This document shows positions 11,456 to 22,707 of a DNA stretch of 64,000 nucleotides, piece after piece. Origin of the DNA: Larimichthys crocea (taxonomy: Eukaryota; Chordata; Actinopteri; Sciaenidae); contig NC_040027.1 of NCBI RefSeq assembly GCF_000972845.2, positions 10,336,954 through 10,400,953 on the forward strand. Reading direction: 5' to 3'. The notes under the pieces were generated by a model, which saw nothing but the letters and a program-made list of their open reading frames with translations, was not told where the DNA came from and ran no database searches. Every line of letters begins with the position of its first letter. The first letter of the stretch is position 1. A program made the translations under genes and the position numbers.

Positions 11456-12501
11456 TTATTGTCAACACTGTTATATCAAGAAACCTAATTTCAACCATAA
11501 ATGAGTCTTTATCATTAAATACATAGAGTTGTTTCATTGTTTGCAGACATTATGTACTCTGTACTAAACTTAATGGATACTGGTTTATTGCCACATTCCT
11601 ACTTCCATGTTACAAAACCTCAATCTGCACCTGCAGGCTGAGTTCACTGCACAAAGCTGCAGATTAGTGTTTTGTTACTGTCTAATGGCTCAACTCCACA
11701 AAACTATCCAGGCTTTTTTTTTGGGTCTGTTGTTGTTGTTGGACAAATCAAATCTGAAGTTCCAAGGAGACGTTTTTCAGACAGTTTATTGAACATAAAC
11801 CGAAGCAAACACATCAGTTTCTGTGCTAATCTTGATTTCATTTGAAATGGCGTGCAAATAAAGATAGATGAGATCGTTCATGCGTCGTCATGTGAGTAAA
11901 TTATACCGTTCAGTCAGGGCAACTAAATCAGAAACAGCTCAATCTAAAAAGAAAGCTTCTCTGCAGTTGTTTCCCATGGCCTTATTTGGGGTTTCAGACA
12001 AACTGCTCCGGTCTTAAATGTCAAATTTTGGGGTAAAAAAGGGGGAAACCTGCCACACTGAGGCGCGCTGTGGCCTTGAGAACAGCTTTACCCGCTTCAA
12101 ACCAGTCACAGCCGGAGCACCAAACACAAGATTAATGTTTTGCACATGGATGATTGGCAGCTATTTATTTGAAAACCAATTCCAATGTGCTTCTTGGGTG
12201 CACGACTTTGAGGTCCTGGGATATTTTGGAAATCTGTCTGTGTTTAATTAAGCACTTAATATAAACACAGGCGATGACACGCTGAAGTTTCATACTCAGT
12301 CCCTCAGGAGGGAGACCGCTTCAGAAAAGACCCACGAACTGATGTGAGGTCAGACCCGAGAAATCCTCGAAAATTCACTTTTTGTTTTATTCCAATGAAC
12401 GTTTGTTAAACTGTTTAAACGTTCAATGAACTCAAATTTGCTCAGAAAATCAAACTTCACCTTCCTGATGGTGCTGCTGATGGTGCATGTGCATCAATGT
12501 G

Positions 12502-12517
12502 GCAACAGAGGGCGCTG
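12502..12517 (+). promoter_or_regulatory. CTCF-like motif
   Basis: GCAACAGAGGGCGCTG resembles the CTCF core with about two mismatches, forward orientation. The right copy (about 16012) has an extra G in the middle, which would spoil the match. Confidence 0.3.
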
Positions 12518-12551
12518 TGATACTACTTAATGACTTACAAGCTTGGTGACA

Positions 12552-12913
12552 ATGGATGGATGGATGGATTGGTGGATGTGTGGATGGATGATGGATGGAT
12601 GAACGGATGGATGGATGGATGGACGGACGGATGGACGGATGGATGGATGTGTGGATGGATGGATGGATGGATGGATGGACGGACGGATGGATGAATGGAT
12701 ATGTGGATGGATAGATGGATGGATGGATGTGTGGATGGATGGATGATGGATGGATGGGTGGATGGACGGATGGATGAATAGATGGATGGATGGATGTGTG
12801 GATGGATGGATGGATGGATGTGTGGATGGATGGATGGATGGATGGATGGATGGGTGGATGGATGGGTGAATGGATGGACGGATGGATGGATGTGTGGATG
12901 GATGGATGGACGG

Positions 12914-12949
<36 letters not shown>

Positions 12950-13036
12950 ACGGATGGATGGACGGATGGATGGATGTGTGGATGGATGGATGGATGGATG
13001 GGTGGATGGATGGATGGATGGATGGATGGATGGATG
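12552..13036 (+). repeat. GGAT tetranucleotide array (left copy)
   Basis: About 485 bases of GGAT/ATGG units with scattered GGAC and TGTG variants that recur in a higher-order pattern. Reading frames through it encode [12 protein letters not shown] peptides, which are artefacts of the repeat. Confidence 0.95.
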
Positions 13037-13364
13037 CCTAGAAATGCAAACCAGATAAGTATTTATTCAGTCTTATAAATATTTAACTGAACTAAAGTCA
13101 TTCAATCTTTCACAGACACTTTCTAAATAACATTAAATACTGACTTTATACTAAATAAGAAATATATATTCATTCATGTATTTATGCTTCGCATCAGGTG
13201 CATCAGTAATCTGAGCAGCAGACCTCTGAAAGGACAGAATGAACTTCACCAACATGTCTTTTAAATTTTAAAGTGTTTCTTGGTGAACACTCAGTGGTTT
13301 ATTAATGTTTCTGCTCCCTCATCAGTCTTCAGGTGGTGAAACATCCAGTGGAAACTTTATAGAA

Positions 13365-13405
13365 NNNNNNNNNNNNNNNNNNNNNNNNNNNNNNNNNNNN
13401 NNNNN
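13365..13405. other. assembly gap (41 Ns)
   Basis: A run of 41 N bases. It sits exactly between the end of the left copy and the start of the right copy of the duplicated segment, which points to a scaffold join. Confidence 0.99.
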
Positions 13406-13860
13406 CCTCCTGCAGCTGGATGACGTGGCTCTGAAACTGCTGCTCAGTTTGCGTCGTGGCGGCCATGTGCTCCTTCTGCTGAGCTGGATGGAAGGCCAGA
13501 CTCTTCTCCAGATGTTTCAGAGTCACCTGGTTGACTTTTGAAAAGCTTCCTTCAGCTGCTGCAGGAGAACCTCTCTCTCAGCAGCTCCATGTTCAAGGTT
13601 CAAGACTGTCTGAAGCCTTTCGTTTGCTCTGTCTAATTGAGCTGAAGCATCTCCTTTTCCATCTCACAGATCACGAGCTTTGAATCTCTGTGATTCTGTG
13701 TCCTCGCTGCAGCTGGACCTTTTTCCAAGAAAGCGGTTTACTGAGTTATCTGGAAATGTGCTCAATGAAAACCTCTGCAGATCTGGAAACTGGGGACTGG
13801 TGCGAAATAAAAAGACTTTTCCGGTTCTGCAAAAGTTTATGAAACGACTCAGCTAACCTT
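13406..13860 (-). pseudogene. coiled-coil-like pseudogene fragment (right copy)
   Basis: Here the minus strand gives a longer coherent stretch, QLDRANERLQTVLNLEHGAA followed by EREVLLQQLKEAFQK, then a one-base frame change into VTLKHLEKSLAFHPAQQKEH and TEQQFQSHVIQLQE, where the copy begins. The heptad-like Leu spacing supports a coiled coil. The indel differences from the left copy mean that either may carry sequencing errors. The parent gene is not recognised. Confidence 0.3.
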
Positions 13861-14266
13861 CTTCTGGAAAGTTTCCAAGGCTGGAAACCCTGGAGCATCC
13901 TGAAGCTACCTCCTGAAATAGTGTCTGAGCAGATTGGGTCAAAATGAAGTACGATGAGGTGGGCAGTGAGAGTCTGCTACAGTAGCTTCACGTGGAATTG
14001 GAAAGGGATGGCTGCTCTTAGGAGGTTGTTAGTGAACGCTCACCTCCACAGGCAAAGGCATTTATCTCCAGCTGCTTCAGTGGCAAACAGAGTTAACCAG
14101 GCAGGCGATGCTCGCTGCAGACGAGCGTTCAGCGCTGATAAATACAGGTTAAAAGAAGCTGAGCAGCAGTGTCATCTTCTAAAAGAAGAAGCCGCTCACA
14201 GAGGAGAAGAGAAAAAGAAAAGGGGGACCACCCCCGAAGAGGAAGCTGGTGGTGGGTGCAGATGAT

Positions 14267-14280
14267 CCACTAGAGGGCAG
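14267..14280 (+). promoter_or_regulatory. CTCF-like motif in duplicated segment (right copy)
   Basis: CCACTAGAGGGCAG, identical to the site at 10992-11005. Confidence 0.4.
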
Positions 14281-14714
14281 AGTTCAGCAGCAAAGCTTTC
14301 CAAGAAACTGCAGTTTACTTGTTGTTAACTGAAACGGTCATTCCGTTAAATCAAACCACCCTGATGATCATCATGATGTTTCAAATAGACATAATAAACA
14401 ACATATATAAAACATAAGACACAATTCAATTTAATAATTAAATATTTAGAGGATTTTTATGAGCTTCTCTGTTTTTTCAAAATGGGAAATATGGAAAACT
14501 TTCCACTACTACGGTAACAATATTATCAGGATGTCTACAGAAGACAGATTCATCTTTAACTTTCTTGTGTTGACTTTACACTGAAAAAATAGAGAGTCTG
14601 TAACTAAAGAACAATGACAGTGTGAACCACAAAGAGAGAGGACGTAAAGAGAGCTCTGAATTATTTACACGATATATCACGTGTGCTAATTAACACATAT
14701 TAATAATTCACTTT

Positions 14715-14960
14715 TTAAGGTCCAGTGGGGACTGAAAACTGAAAAACCCTCGCCTCACCCTCCCTTTACTTTAGTGGCTGCAAAACGCAAAACACCCTAT
14801 CTAGAGGCAGTGTTTACTTTGTCTGCTCATTTAAAGGTAACACATGCAGAAGAATTCTTATTTTCAGGTGATTAAACACTCATGAAAATGTAGTTATGCA
14901 TATTATTATTCTGCTATATTCTGTAAATAGAAACCCAGAAATCACACACTGGACCTTTAA
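14715..14960 (+). mobile_element. MITE with TTAAGGTCCAGTG/CACTGGACCTTTAA ends
   Basis: A 246-base element bounded by imperfect terminal inverted repeats: TTAAGGTCCAGTG on the left and ACACTGGACCTTTAA on the right. The interior includes CTATCTAGAGGCAGTGTTTA and TTCTTATTTTCAGGTGATTA. These ends and interior match, from memory, a non-autonomous DNA element widespread in percomorph fish. It has no coding capacity. The left copy of the duplicated segment keeps only its first 44 bases or so. Confidence 0.65.
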
Positions 14961-16058
14961 ATATCACTTATTGTCAACACTGTTATATGAGCACCTAATT
15001 TCAACCATAAATGAGTCTTTATCATTAAATACATAGGTTTTTCATTGTTTGCAGACTTATGTACTCTGTACTCTAAACTTAATGGATACTGGTTTATTGC
15101 CACATTCCTACTTCCATGTTACAAAACCCCAATCTGCACCTGCAAGCTGAGTTCACTGCACAAAGCTGCAGATTAGTGTTTGTTTGTTACTGTCTAATGA
15201 CTCAACTCCACAAAACTATCCAGGCTGTTTTTTTTGTTGTTGTTGTGTGGACAAATCCAATCTGAAGTTCCAAGGGACATTTTTTCAGACAGTTTATTGA
15301 ACATAAACCGAAGCAAACACATCAGTTTCTGTGCTAATCTTGATTTCATTTTATGAAATGGCGTGCAAATAAAGATAGATGAGATCGTTCATGCGTCGTC
15401 ATGTGAGTAAATTATACCGTTCAGTCAGGGCAACTAAATCAGAAACAGCTCAATCTAAAAAGAAGCTTTCTGCAGTTGTTTCCCATGGCCTTATTTGGGG
15501 TTTCAGCAAAACTGCTCCGGTCTTAAATGTCAAATTTTGGGGTAAAAAAGGGGGAAACCTGCCACACTGAGGCGCGCTGTGGCCTGAGAAAGCTTTACCC
15601 GCTTCAAACCAGTCACAGCCGGAGCACCAAACACAAGATTAGTTTTTGCACATGGATGATTGGCCTATTTATTTGAAAACCAATTCCAATGTGCTTCTTG
15701 GGTGCACGACTTTGAGGTCCTGGGATATTTTGGAAATCTGTCTGTGTTTAATTAAGCACTTAATATAAACACAGGCGATGACACGCTGAAGTTTCATACT
15801 CAGTCCCTCAGGAGGGAGACCGCTTCAGAAAAGACCCACGAACTATGATGTGAGGTCAGACCCGAGAATCCTCGAAATCCACTTTTTGTTTTATTCCAGT
15901 GAATGTTCGTTAAACTTTTAAAACGTTCAATGAACTCAAATTTGCCTCGAAAATCAAAACTTCACCTTCCTGATGGTGCTGCTGATGGTGCATGTGCATC
16001 AATGTGGCAACAGAGGGCGGCTGTGATACTACTTAATGACTTACAAGTTGGTGACAAA

Positions 16059-16443
16059 TGGGTGGATGTGTGGATGGATGGGTGGATGGATGGATTGATG
16101 GATTGTATGGATGGATGGAATGGATTGGATGAGGATGTAACATGAATGATGTGGATGGCTGGTAATCATGGATTGGATGGAATGGATGGATGATGGATAT
16201 GGTGTGGATGGATGTGGTGGATGGATGTGTGGATGGATGGATGGAGGATGGATGGAGGATGGTGGATGGGTGGATGGATGGATGTGGTGGATGGATGGAT
16301 GGATGGATGGCTGGATGGATGTGATGTGTGATGGATTGGATTGGATGGATGGATGGATGGGTGGATGGATGGATGGATGGATGGATGGATGGATGGATGG
16401 ATGTGTGGATTGGTGGATGGATGGATGGATGGATGGATGGATG
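16059..16443 (+). repeat. GGAT tetranucleotide array (right copy)
   Basis: About 385 bases of GGAT units, more irregular than the left array because single bases are gained or lost at many places. Confidence 0.95.
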
Positions 16444-16901
16444 TTAGAAATGCAAACCAGATAAGTATTTATTCAGTCTTATAAATCTTTAACTGAACTG
16501 AAGTCATTCAATCTTTCACAGCCACTTTCTGAAATAACATTAAATACTGACTTTATACTTAATAAGAAATATATATTCATTCATGTATTTATGCTTTCCA
16601 TCAGGTGCATCAGTAATCTGAGCAGCAGTCCTCTGAAAGGACAGAATGAACTTCATAAACATGTCTTTTAAATTAAAAATGTTTCTTGGTGAACATTCAG
16701 TGGTTTATTAATGTTTCTGCTCCCTCATCAGTCTTCAGGTGGTGAAACATCCAGTGGAAACTTTATAGAAGTTTCTCTGTCACATCTTTTCATGAAGGCA
16801 GCAGTTTACTCTTTAACATTCACAATAAGCCGGTTACAACAATAACAACGTCCCGTCAGAGCTGCAGATACAGATAAACATGAACACCAACCTTTAAACG
16901 C

Positions 16902-17250
16902 AGCAGTGGAAAGTATCCGAGTACTCAAATACAAGGTTGAGTTACTGAGCATGTTCTGCTACTTCAGACTTCTTCACGTTTATCTAAGGATGTAAAGTGT
17001 AATCAACAAACAGATTCTGATATAACAGAATATAAAGTCATTAAAATGAGCTCCAGCAGCTTCAGTATTAAAGTGATGAACACATGAATGCATCAGTAAT
17101 TAGAATAAAAGGTTATACATGTTCTAAAATCAGCCATTCTGCATAATGAGTACTTTTACTTTTGGTACTTTAAGTATATATTTTTTAATACTTTTGTAAC
17201 TGAGTATTTCTACATGTTGGTATCATTAGTCTGAGAACTTCTTCCACCTA
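16902..17250 (+). repeat. degraded interspersed repeat, TACTT-rich fish family (copy C)
   Basis: Runs from CAGTGGAAAGTATCCGAGTA through AATGAGTACTTTTACTTTTG to GAGAACTTCTTCCACC. It has the same order of landmarks as the copies near 6 kb and 25.8 kb. Confidence 0.6.
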
Positions 17251-18698
17251 AAACTCATGAGCACATTTCACACACTGACCACTGGGGGTCAGGAGTGTGT
17301 CGTACATCAAATGAAGAATTATTCAAATCTTCATCTTCATTTCTGTTCAGAACTTGTCCAGTAAAATTTAATTAACCATTAATGAACAGCAAAGGAAGAT
17401 CATTTCTTCATTAGGACTCGGTCACCGGGTGTTTTCTGTGAGTTCATGCCGTTACCTCGTGATGTGATGTCGGTTTTTCAGACTTGCTGCATGCTGCGCG
17501 TATAAACGGGTTTGTCCTGTTGATAACAGCTCAGAACAACGACTAATTAGTCGAATAACCGGTCAATCAGAAGCCCACAGCTGTGCTCTCATGCATCCAC
17601 CTGTGTGTGCGGGGTTTCTGCCTCCTTCGCCCTCCACACACGGGCAGGTTCTCCGGGCCCTGCTCGGGTGGTCAGCAGGGGTCACTGGTGGTCGGTGCAG
17701 GCCGCTGCAGGCGGACTCCTCGCCCCGGACCTCACAGGTGACAGTCGGCTCTAACATTTTGCTTCCTCGTGGGAGTCCTGACGACACATGCAAATGACAG
17801 AACAAAGAGGGCAAACGAAAACACACACCAGTGAGAAATGAATCCTCACACAGATTATCAGATTATTTCAATTTACGAAAATTCAGGAATCCTGAGAGAT
17901 TTGTTTGGATGGCTCATTATTTTCAAAATAAAAAAGAAATATAGATTTTCTCACATGAGGCCTTTGTCATTTTTCTTCATCACGCTGGATCTGAAATGTT
18001 TTTAAATACAAATTAAATGTGAAGTTTAAAGAAAGTTCGAGCTCAGCTGATCTGCAATAAAAACAGAGCCGTGTTGACTTCGCAGCTTTGGAGCATTAAA
18101 GAGTCACTGACACATTTCAGACACGTTTTCGTTTTGGAAACATTTCTGGAATTTAAAGAATATTCAGGTGAATTTATTCAAACTTTTAAAACATTTATCT
18201 GAATCCATAAACTTCAACAAGAGATTTTTTTTTATAAAGAAAAGTAAAGGTTAAGACATTCTGCATCTAATTAATTAATAAACCAGAACTCCTAATTAAT
18301 GTGGCAGCTTTATTCCTCACGCTTCACTTTTATTCATTTCATCACATTTGCAGAAATTTCTCGACAAATTCTGCCAATAAAAACTTCATGAATTAATAAA
18401 ATGTAAAATGTTTATCTAAATATAATTATCTTAAAATGCACAGGCCTGGCTTTGACGCCTTCTTGGTGATAAATAAAAGAAATAATTAAAATATCAAACA
18501 TTAAATTGTATTTTTTTGTTTTCTCAGTTTGATAATAAACTGAAAACAATTATAAAATATTAAAAATATATGAGCTCTTGTTCCTCTAATGGTCTCAATC
18601 CATGTGATGTTTATGAACGATTATTTCCATCAGGCTGGAAACACTCATTTATTTTTTTGTTGCAATAAACACACGAAACACAACTTTCTAAAGGCCGT

Positions 18699-18755
18699 GG
18701 GGAGCTGGTGGAGCTGGTGGAGGTGGTGGGTAGGTGGTGGGTAGGTGGGGGTGGC
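18699..18755 (+). repeat. G-rich GGT/GGTAGG minisatellite
   Basis: Tandem GGAGCTGGT and GGTGGGTAGGT units with many G doublets and triplets. The strand could form G-quadruplexes upstream of foxc1. Confidence 0.6.
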
Positions 18756-19481
18756 TCTGTTAACACCCGTTCAGTGTGAATGACATTTGGAGGTCTTCAT
18801 CTTAAAAAAAAAAAAAAAATCCCACCTCGCTCTCAGCACCCCGGAGGATCATTTCTCACCCATCCCGACCAAATGATCTTCATTTAACCTTTAATTAGTT
18901 TCCACACACCGCCCACCGGCGCTGTCAGGGAGCGGGAGGGAGGCATCCACACTCTTTCATGTCCGTGTGTTTATTCAGAGGCTCAAACTGCAGCTGATAG
19001 AGATTCTCACAGACTGCGGCCTCATTAGTATTCGCTCATTTTGCATTTCTTATCGGTGACACCTTCGGTCTGATTGGAGGTTTACGCATCCAGAAATATT
19101 CTAATAATAAACGTAAACTGTTATTTATTTGAAATAAAAAAAGGCCTATCATGTCTCGGGCCTGATATCACACAGATATCACTGAATATATATATTTTTT
19201 GGGGAGCTCTGTTTTTACATCGTTTCCACTTTTACGCACAGTTTGGATTTTTCGGAGATGAAGAGCAGTGTGCGCCAGAAACCTCACAATAAACCCACTT
19301 TCTACTTTTCCAAAAAAACAGGCTAATAAGAAACTATTTTACGGCTCGCAATATGATAAATTGATGAAAAATAATAAATGTCTCGCAATTTGGGTCATTA
19401 AGTGAATTTTTCAGCATTATGGGCACACCCTTAACAGCATTTTAATAACTCCATGTCTGAGGCTGAAGGAGAGAGGGAAGG

Positions 19482-19541
19482 AGAGGAGGAGGAGGAGGGA
19501 GAGGAGGAGGAGGAGGAGGAGGAGGAGGAGGAGGAGGAGGG
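19482..19541 (+). repeat. GGA trinucleotide repeat upstream of foxc1
   Basis: About 60 bases of GAGGAG repeats, purine-only on the plus strand. It ends about 390 bases before the foxc1 start, in the likely promoter or leader. Such polypurine tracts can adopt triplex or GAGA-factor-type structures. Confidence 0.9.
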
Positions 19542-19933
19542 ATGGGTGGAGGTGGGGGGGGGTAGTAACTTTTGTCGCCATGCAGCTTTTCCACAGGTTC
19601 ATTTCGTCCTCCAATTGGATGATGGAGCACACGATCGGGGAGGAGCAGCCCAACTAGCCAAAAGGCAGAAAAAAAGTGAAAAAAAAAAAAAAAGTTGCTC
19701 GCTGTGTAGGCTCGTGCTCCTCCAGCCTTCCTTTTAGCCTCCTCAGTCCTCCAAATGTTCACTGTGGCACTGTTCGCTCTCTCCGGTTCACCGTGGCGAG
19801 CTGTGCCTTAAAGAGGAAAAACTTCCAGACGAGACAGAGCGAAGAGAAACGGTGACAGAACCGGAGCAACACGGAGAAGTTGTGAGAGTTCCTGGGGGGA
19901 AGCAGTTTGGGGAGCTTTTACGCATTGCGCAGG

Positions 19934-21352
19934 ATGCAGGCGCGCTACTCCGTCTCCAGTCCCAACTCTTTGGGAGTTGTACCGTACATCAGCAGCGACC
20001 AGAGCTACTACCGGGCCGGCGGTGGATACACCGGGATGCCTGCCCCCATGAGTATGTACTCCCATGCGGCCCATGACCAGTACCCGGCCAGCATGGCCCG
20101 GGCGTACGGACCGTACACCCCTCAGCACCAGCCCAAGGACATGGTCAAGCCTCCCTACAGCTACATCGCTCTCATCACCATGGCCATCCAGAACTCACCG
20201 GAGAAGAAGATCACCCTGAACGGGATTTATCAGTTTATCATGGAGCGGTTCCCCTTCTACCGGGACAACAAGCAGGGCTGGCAGAACAGCATCAGGCACA
20301 ATCTGTCTCTCAACGAGTGCTTTGTCAAAGTGCCCCGGGACGATAAGAAGCCCGGTAAGGGCAGCTACTGGACCCTGGACCCGGACTCCTACAACATGTT
20401 TGAGAACGGCAGCTTCCTACGGCGCCGCAGGAGGTTCAAAAAGAAGGACGTGCAGAGGGACAAGGATGATCGAGACAGGCAGGGCAAGGACCCCTCTGCC
20501 CGCACCCCGGGAAGGGAGCAGGAGCCGCCGGTGCAGGGCTCTCAGCCGGTGCGGATCCAGGATATAAAGACAGAGAACGGGACCTCGACGCCGCCACAGG
20601 CCACGTCCCCGGCCCTGAGCACCGTACCCAAGATAGAGAGCCCGGACAGCAGCAGCAGCAGCATGTCATCAGGCAGCCCTCACAGTGTGCCCTCCACCCG
20701 GTCACTCAGCATGGATGGACCCGAGCACCACCACCACGGCCAGGCCCCGGCGCAGGGCTTCAGCGTGGATAACATCATGACCACCCTGCGGGGGTCTCCG
20801 CAGGCCGAGCTGTCCCCGCCACTCATCTCCGCCTCTCGGACAGGTATCACCCCTTCACTGTCGCTCAACTACTCCCCCAACCAGACACCCGCGTACAGCT
20901 CAACGACCTGCAACCAGAACGTGATCTCCACGAACTCCAACGCGACCTATCACTGCAACATGCAAGCCATGAGCCTGTACGCGGGGGACAGATCATCCGG
21001 CGGCCACCTGGCGCCGTCCACCACCGTGGACGAGGCTCTGCCCGACTATTGCATCACCACGACCACCGCGTCCCCTCTCGGACACGGCAACCTGAGCCAG
21101 GCGGGCCAGGACGGCCACCACGCTCACCAGGGACGGCTCGCGTCTTGGTACGGGGACCTGAGCCACTTGAGCCCGGGTTACCCGGCGCAGCAGCAGAACT
21201 TCCACTCTGTGCGGGAGATGTTCGAGTCCCAGCGGATCGGGCTGAACGGCTCCCCGGTCAACGGGAATAATAGCTGTCAGATGGCGTTCCCATCCGGCCA
21301 GTCCATCTACCGCACCTCAGGAGCTTTTGTTTATGACTGCAGCAAGTTCTAA
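19934..21352 (+). CDS. foxc1: forkhead transcription factor FoxC1
   Basis: A single-exon gene of 472 residues, as FOXC1 is intronless in vertebrates. FoxC1 is a nuclear transcription factor for neural crest, anterior eye segment, somite and vascular development. The protein starts [20 protein letters not shown], the invariant FoxC1 N-terminus. The forkhead domain covers about 71-165, with recognition helix [14 protein letters not shown] at 117-130. A basic nuclear-localisation stretch RRRRRFKKK is at 163-171. The inhibitory-region motifs [11 protein letters not shown] (from 211) and PKIESP (232-237), SUMO and phosphorylation sites in the family, are intact. The C-terminal block [16 protein letters not shown] (423-438) and the end FVYDCSKF are conserved. 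The ATG has A at -3; the frame extends upstream only from a TTG. At 472 residues it is shorter than human (553), lacking Ala/Gly tracts. Confidence 0.97.
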   Translation: MQARYSVSSPNSLGVVPYISSDQSYYRAGGGYTGMPAPMSMYSHAAHDQYPASMARAYGPYTPQHQPKDMVKPPYSYIALITMAIQNSPEKKITLNGIYQFIMERFPFYRDNKQGWQNSIRHNLSLNECFVKVPRDDKKPGKGSYWTLDPDSYNMFENGSFLRRRRRFKKKDVQRDKDDRDRQGKDPSARTPGREQEPPVQGSQPVRIQDIKTENGTSTPPQATSPALSTVPKIESPDSSSSSMSSGSPHSVPSTRSLSMDGPEHHHHGQAPAQGFSVDNIMTTLRGSPQAELSPPLISASRTGITPSLSLNYSPNQTPAYSSTTCNQNVISTNSNATYHCNMQAMSLYAGDRSSGGHLAPSTTVDEALPDYCITTTTASPLGHGNLSQAGQDGHHAHQGRLASWYGDLSHLSPGYPAQQQNFHSVREMFESQRIGLNGSPVNGNNSCQMAFPSGQSIYRTSGAFVYDCSKF

Positions 21353-21830
21353 AGCCAAAGTGTGTCTTTTAAATTAATAACTCTAATATATGTTTTATAT
21401 TTTTTTGTACTTTTGGTCTTTTATTCACACTCCGAATGGACATAAAGAGATTGAGACTTTTCTGTCGAGGCGTGTGTAACTCCAAAACAACACGTAAGTT
21501 TTCTTCCCTCTCTCACTTCGAGAATTGTTTATAAAGATGGCTCCAAAAAAAATTACCAGCTTCTATGACTATAGACTGTAAATTATAGCCTAATATAGTA
21601 ATTTATTTTTTAGGAAAAGGGAGTGGATGGATGTTGAGGACCAAACACTTAAAAGTTTTTTCTTATTGCTGCCTTTATCTGTCCCAGTTCTTGTATAGAA
21701 ATAGAGGGGGGACTGTGTAGTCTGTACTGACTTATTCTATTCATTTTGTCTTATTTGTTTAAAAAAAAAACTATTTTGAAGGCATTACATTTTGTTTGTT
21801 TAATAAAGTGCCGCCTATTTGATTTTAACT
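21353..21830 (+). other. foxc1 3' untranslated region (inferred)
   Basis: AT-rich sequence after the stop with a good polyadenylation signal at its end. The boundary is inferred from the signal, not from transcripts. Confidence 0.55.
21802..21807 (+). promoter_or_regulatory. polyadenylation signal of foxc1
   Basis: Canonical AATAAA 450 bases downstream of the foxc1 stop, followed by a TTTGATTTT-rich stretch. It is the first full consensus match in the 3' region. Confidence 0.6.
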
Positions 21831-22662
21831 TGAGTGATTTATTAGCAGTGGTAATGCTAAGGAGAGGGGTTTTTTTTAATCAGAGCTCAGAGTGTTTTCG
21901 GGGGGTGAAATATTTTAATTTGAAAGGATTGTGTAAAAATGGAGGCCACTGGAAATCTGACTTTTTAAGAAAATACGCAGAGTTTTAGTTTTAGTGGCGT
22001 TCAAGCTGCGCGCTCTGGAGTTTCCCAGTTAATCCGCGTCATTTGTTTTTTTCTGACTTGTTAAATTAAAACTCAAACACTGATTAAAGTTCATATCAGC
22101 TGTTTGCTTCAGTAAGGATTATTTTATTCAGGTTTTAGGAGCTCTGCGGGTCTAACTTTACGCGCAGAGGCCGCAGCGGCAGCAGCAGCAGCAGCAGAGG
22201 AGGGGGTCAGCTGAAATATCAAACTGTGAGAGGTCAAACAGATCCACGTTCATTCTGACTTCCAGTGTGAAAGCTTCGCTTCAACCTGCAGCTCGGAGAC
22301 TTTCAACAGGCGGTAAATAAACGCACGTGTGGCGGTTTGAACTCGGTGAAGGCCGCGTCAGCAAAAACAAATCAGTCATTGGAAAAGTGAGCAGGCTTCC
22401 GTCACACTGCTGTTTGGGACTTTTTTTTTTTTTGCATGCAGAAAATCTGCAGCTGCTTTTTTTTGTTTTGGAGGTTTTTTCTGCTGCTGGTGCAGGACGG
22501 TCCTGGTCTGATCTGATCCGGTCTGGTCTGAGGGAGGAGGGGCGGTGAGGCCTGCAGGCTGCAGACAATGCAGCAGCACTGACCTGTTTGACTGAGGGAA
22601 ATATCGCTGCTGTCAGATGTTTATTTATTTCAGTGCTTCCTTGATGACATGGGGGAACCCCA

Positions 22663-22663
<1 letters not shown>

Positions 22664-22706
<43 letters not shown>
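22664..22706. repeat. CA microsatellite
   Basis: A 43-base CA run followed by imperfect CACCA units. Confidence 0.9.

Positions 22707-22707
<1 letters not shown>

Larger units (their letters stand above)
10128..13364 (+). repeat. left copy of a 3.2-3.4 kb duplicated segment
   Basis: Begins CCTCCTGCAGCTGGATGACG and ends GTGGAAACTTTATAGAA right against the N gap. The same start and end bound the right copy at 13406-16770, and the order of everything between is the same: a coiled-coil-like remnant, a CTCF-like motif, a fish repeat, a GGAT array and the tail. Differences are mostly one- or few-base indels. This copy lacks about 215 bases of a MITE present in the other and has a longer GGAT array. 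The structure suggests overlapping contig ends that were not merged. Confidence 0.9.
13406..16770 (+). repeat. right copy of the duplicated segment
   Basis: Starts directly after the Ns with CCTCCTGCAGCTGGATGACG and ends at GTGGAAACTTTATAGAA, after which unique sequence continues. It is collinear with 10128-13364. It carries many small indels relative to the left copy, a complete MITE, and a shorter, more irregular GGAT array. Confidence 0.9.
17251..19933. other. foxc1 upstream region and leader
   Basis: No coding gene. It includes a CTCF-like sequence near 17279 (weaker), AT-rich sequence from 17800 to 18690, a G-rich stretch, a GC-rich block at 18840-18960, a GGA repeat and a reversed CCAAT box (ATTGG) at 19614-19618. 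The last few hundred bases are GC-richer and likely contain the foxc1 promoter and leader. No TATA box stands out. Confidence 0.5.

Noticed and set aside
12782..13078. [12 protein letters not shown] ORFs
   Set aside because: Artefacts of the GGAT array, open in several frames because the unit contains no stops.
19907..19933. Nine-codon N-terminal extension of foxc1
   Set aside because: It begins with TTG, not ATG. The conserved FoxC1 start MQARYSV is at 19934, with A at -3.
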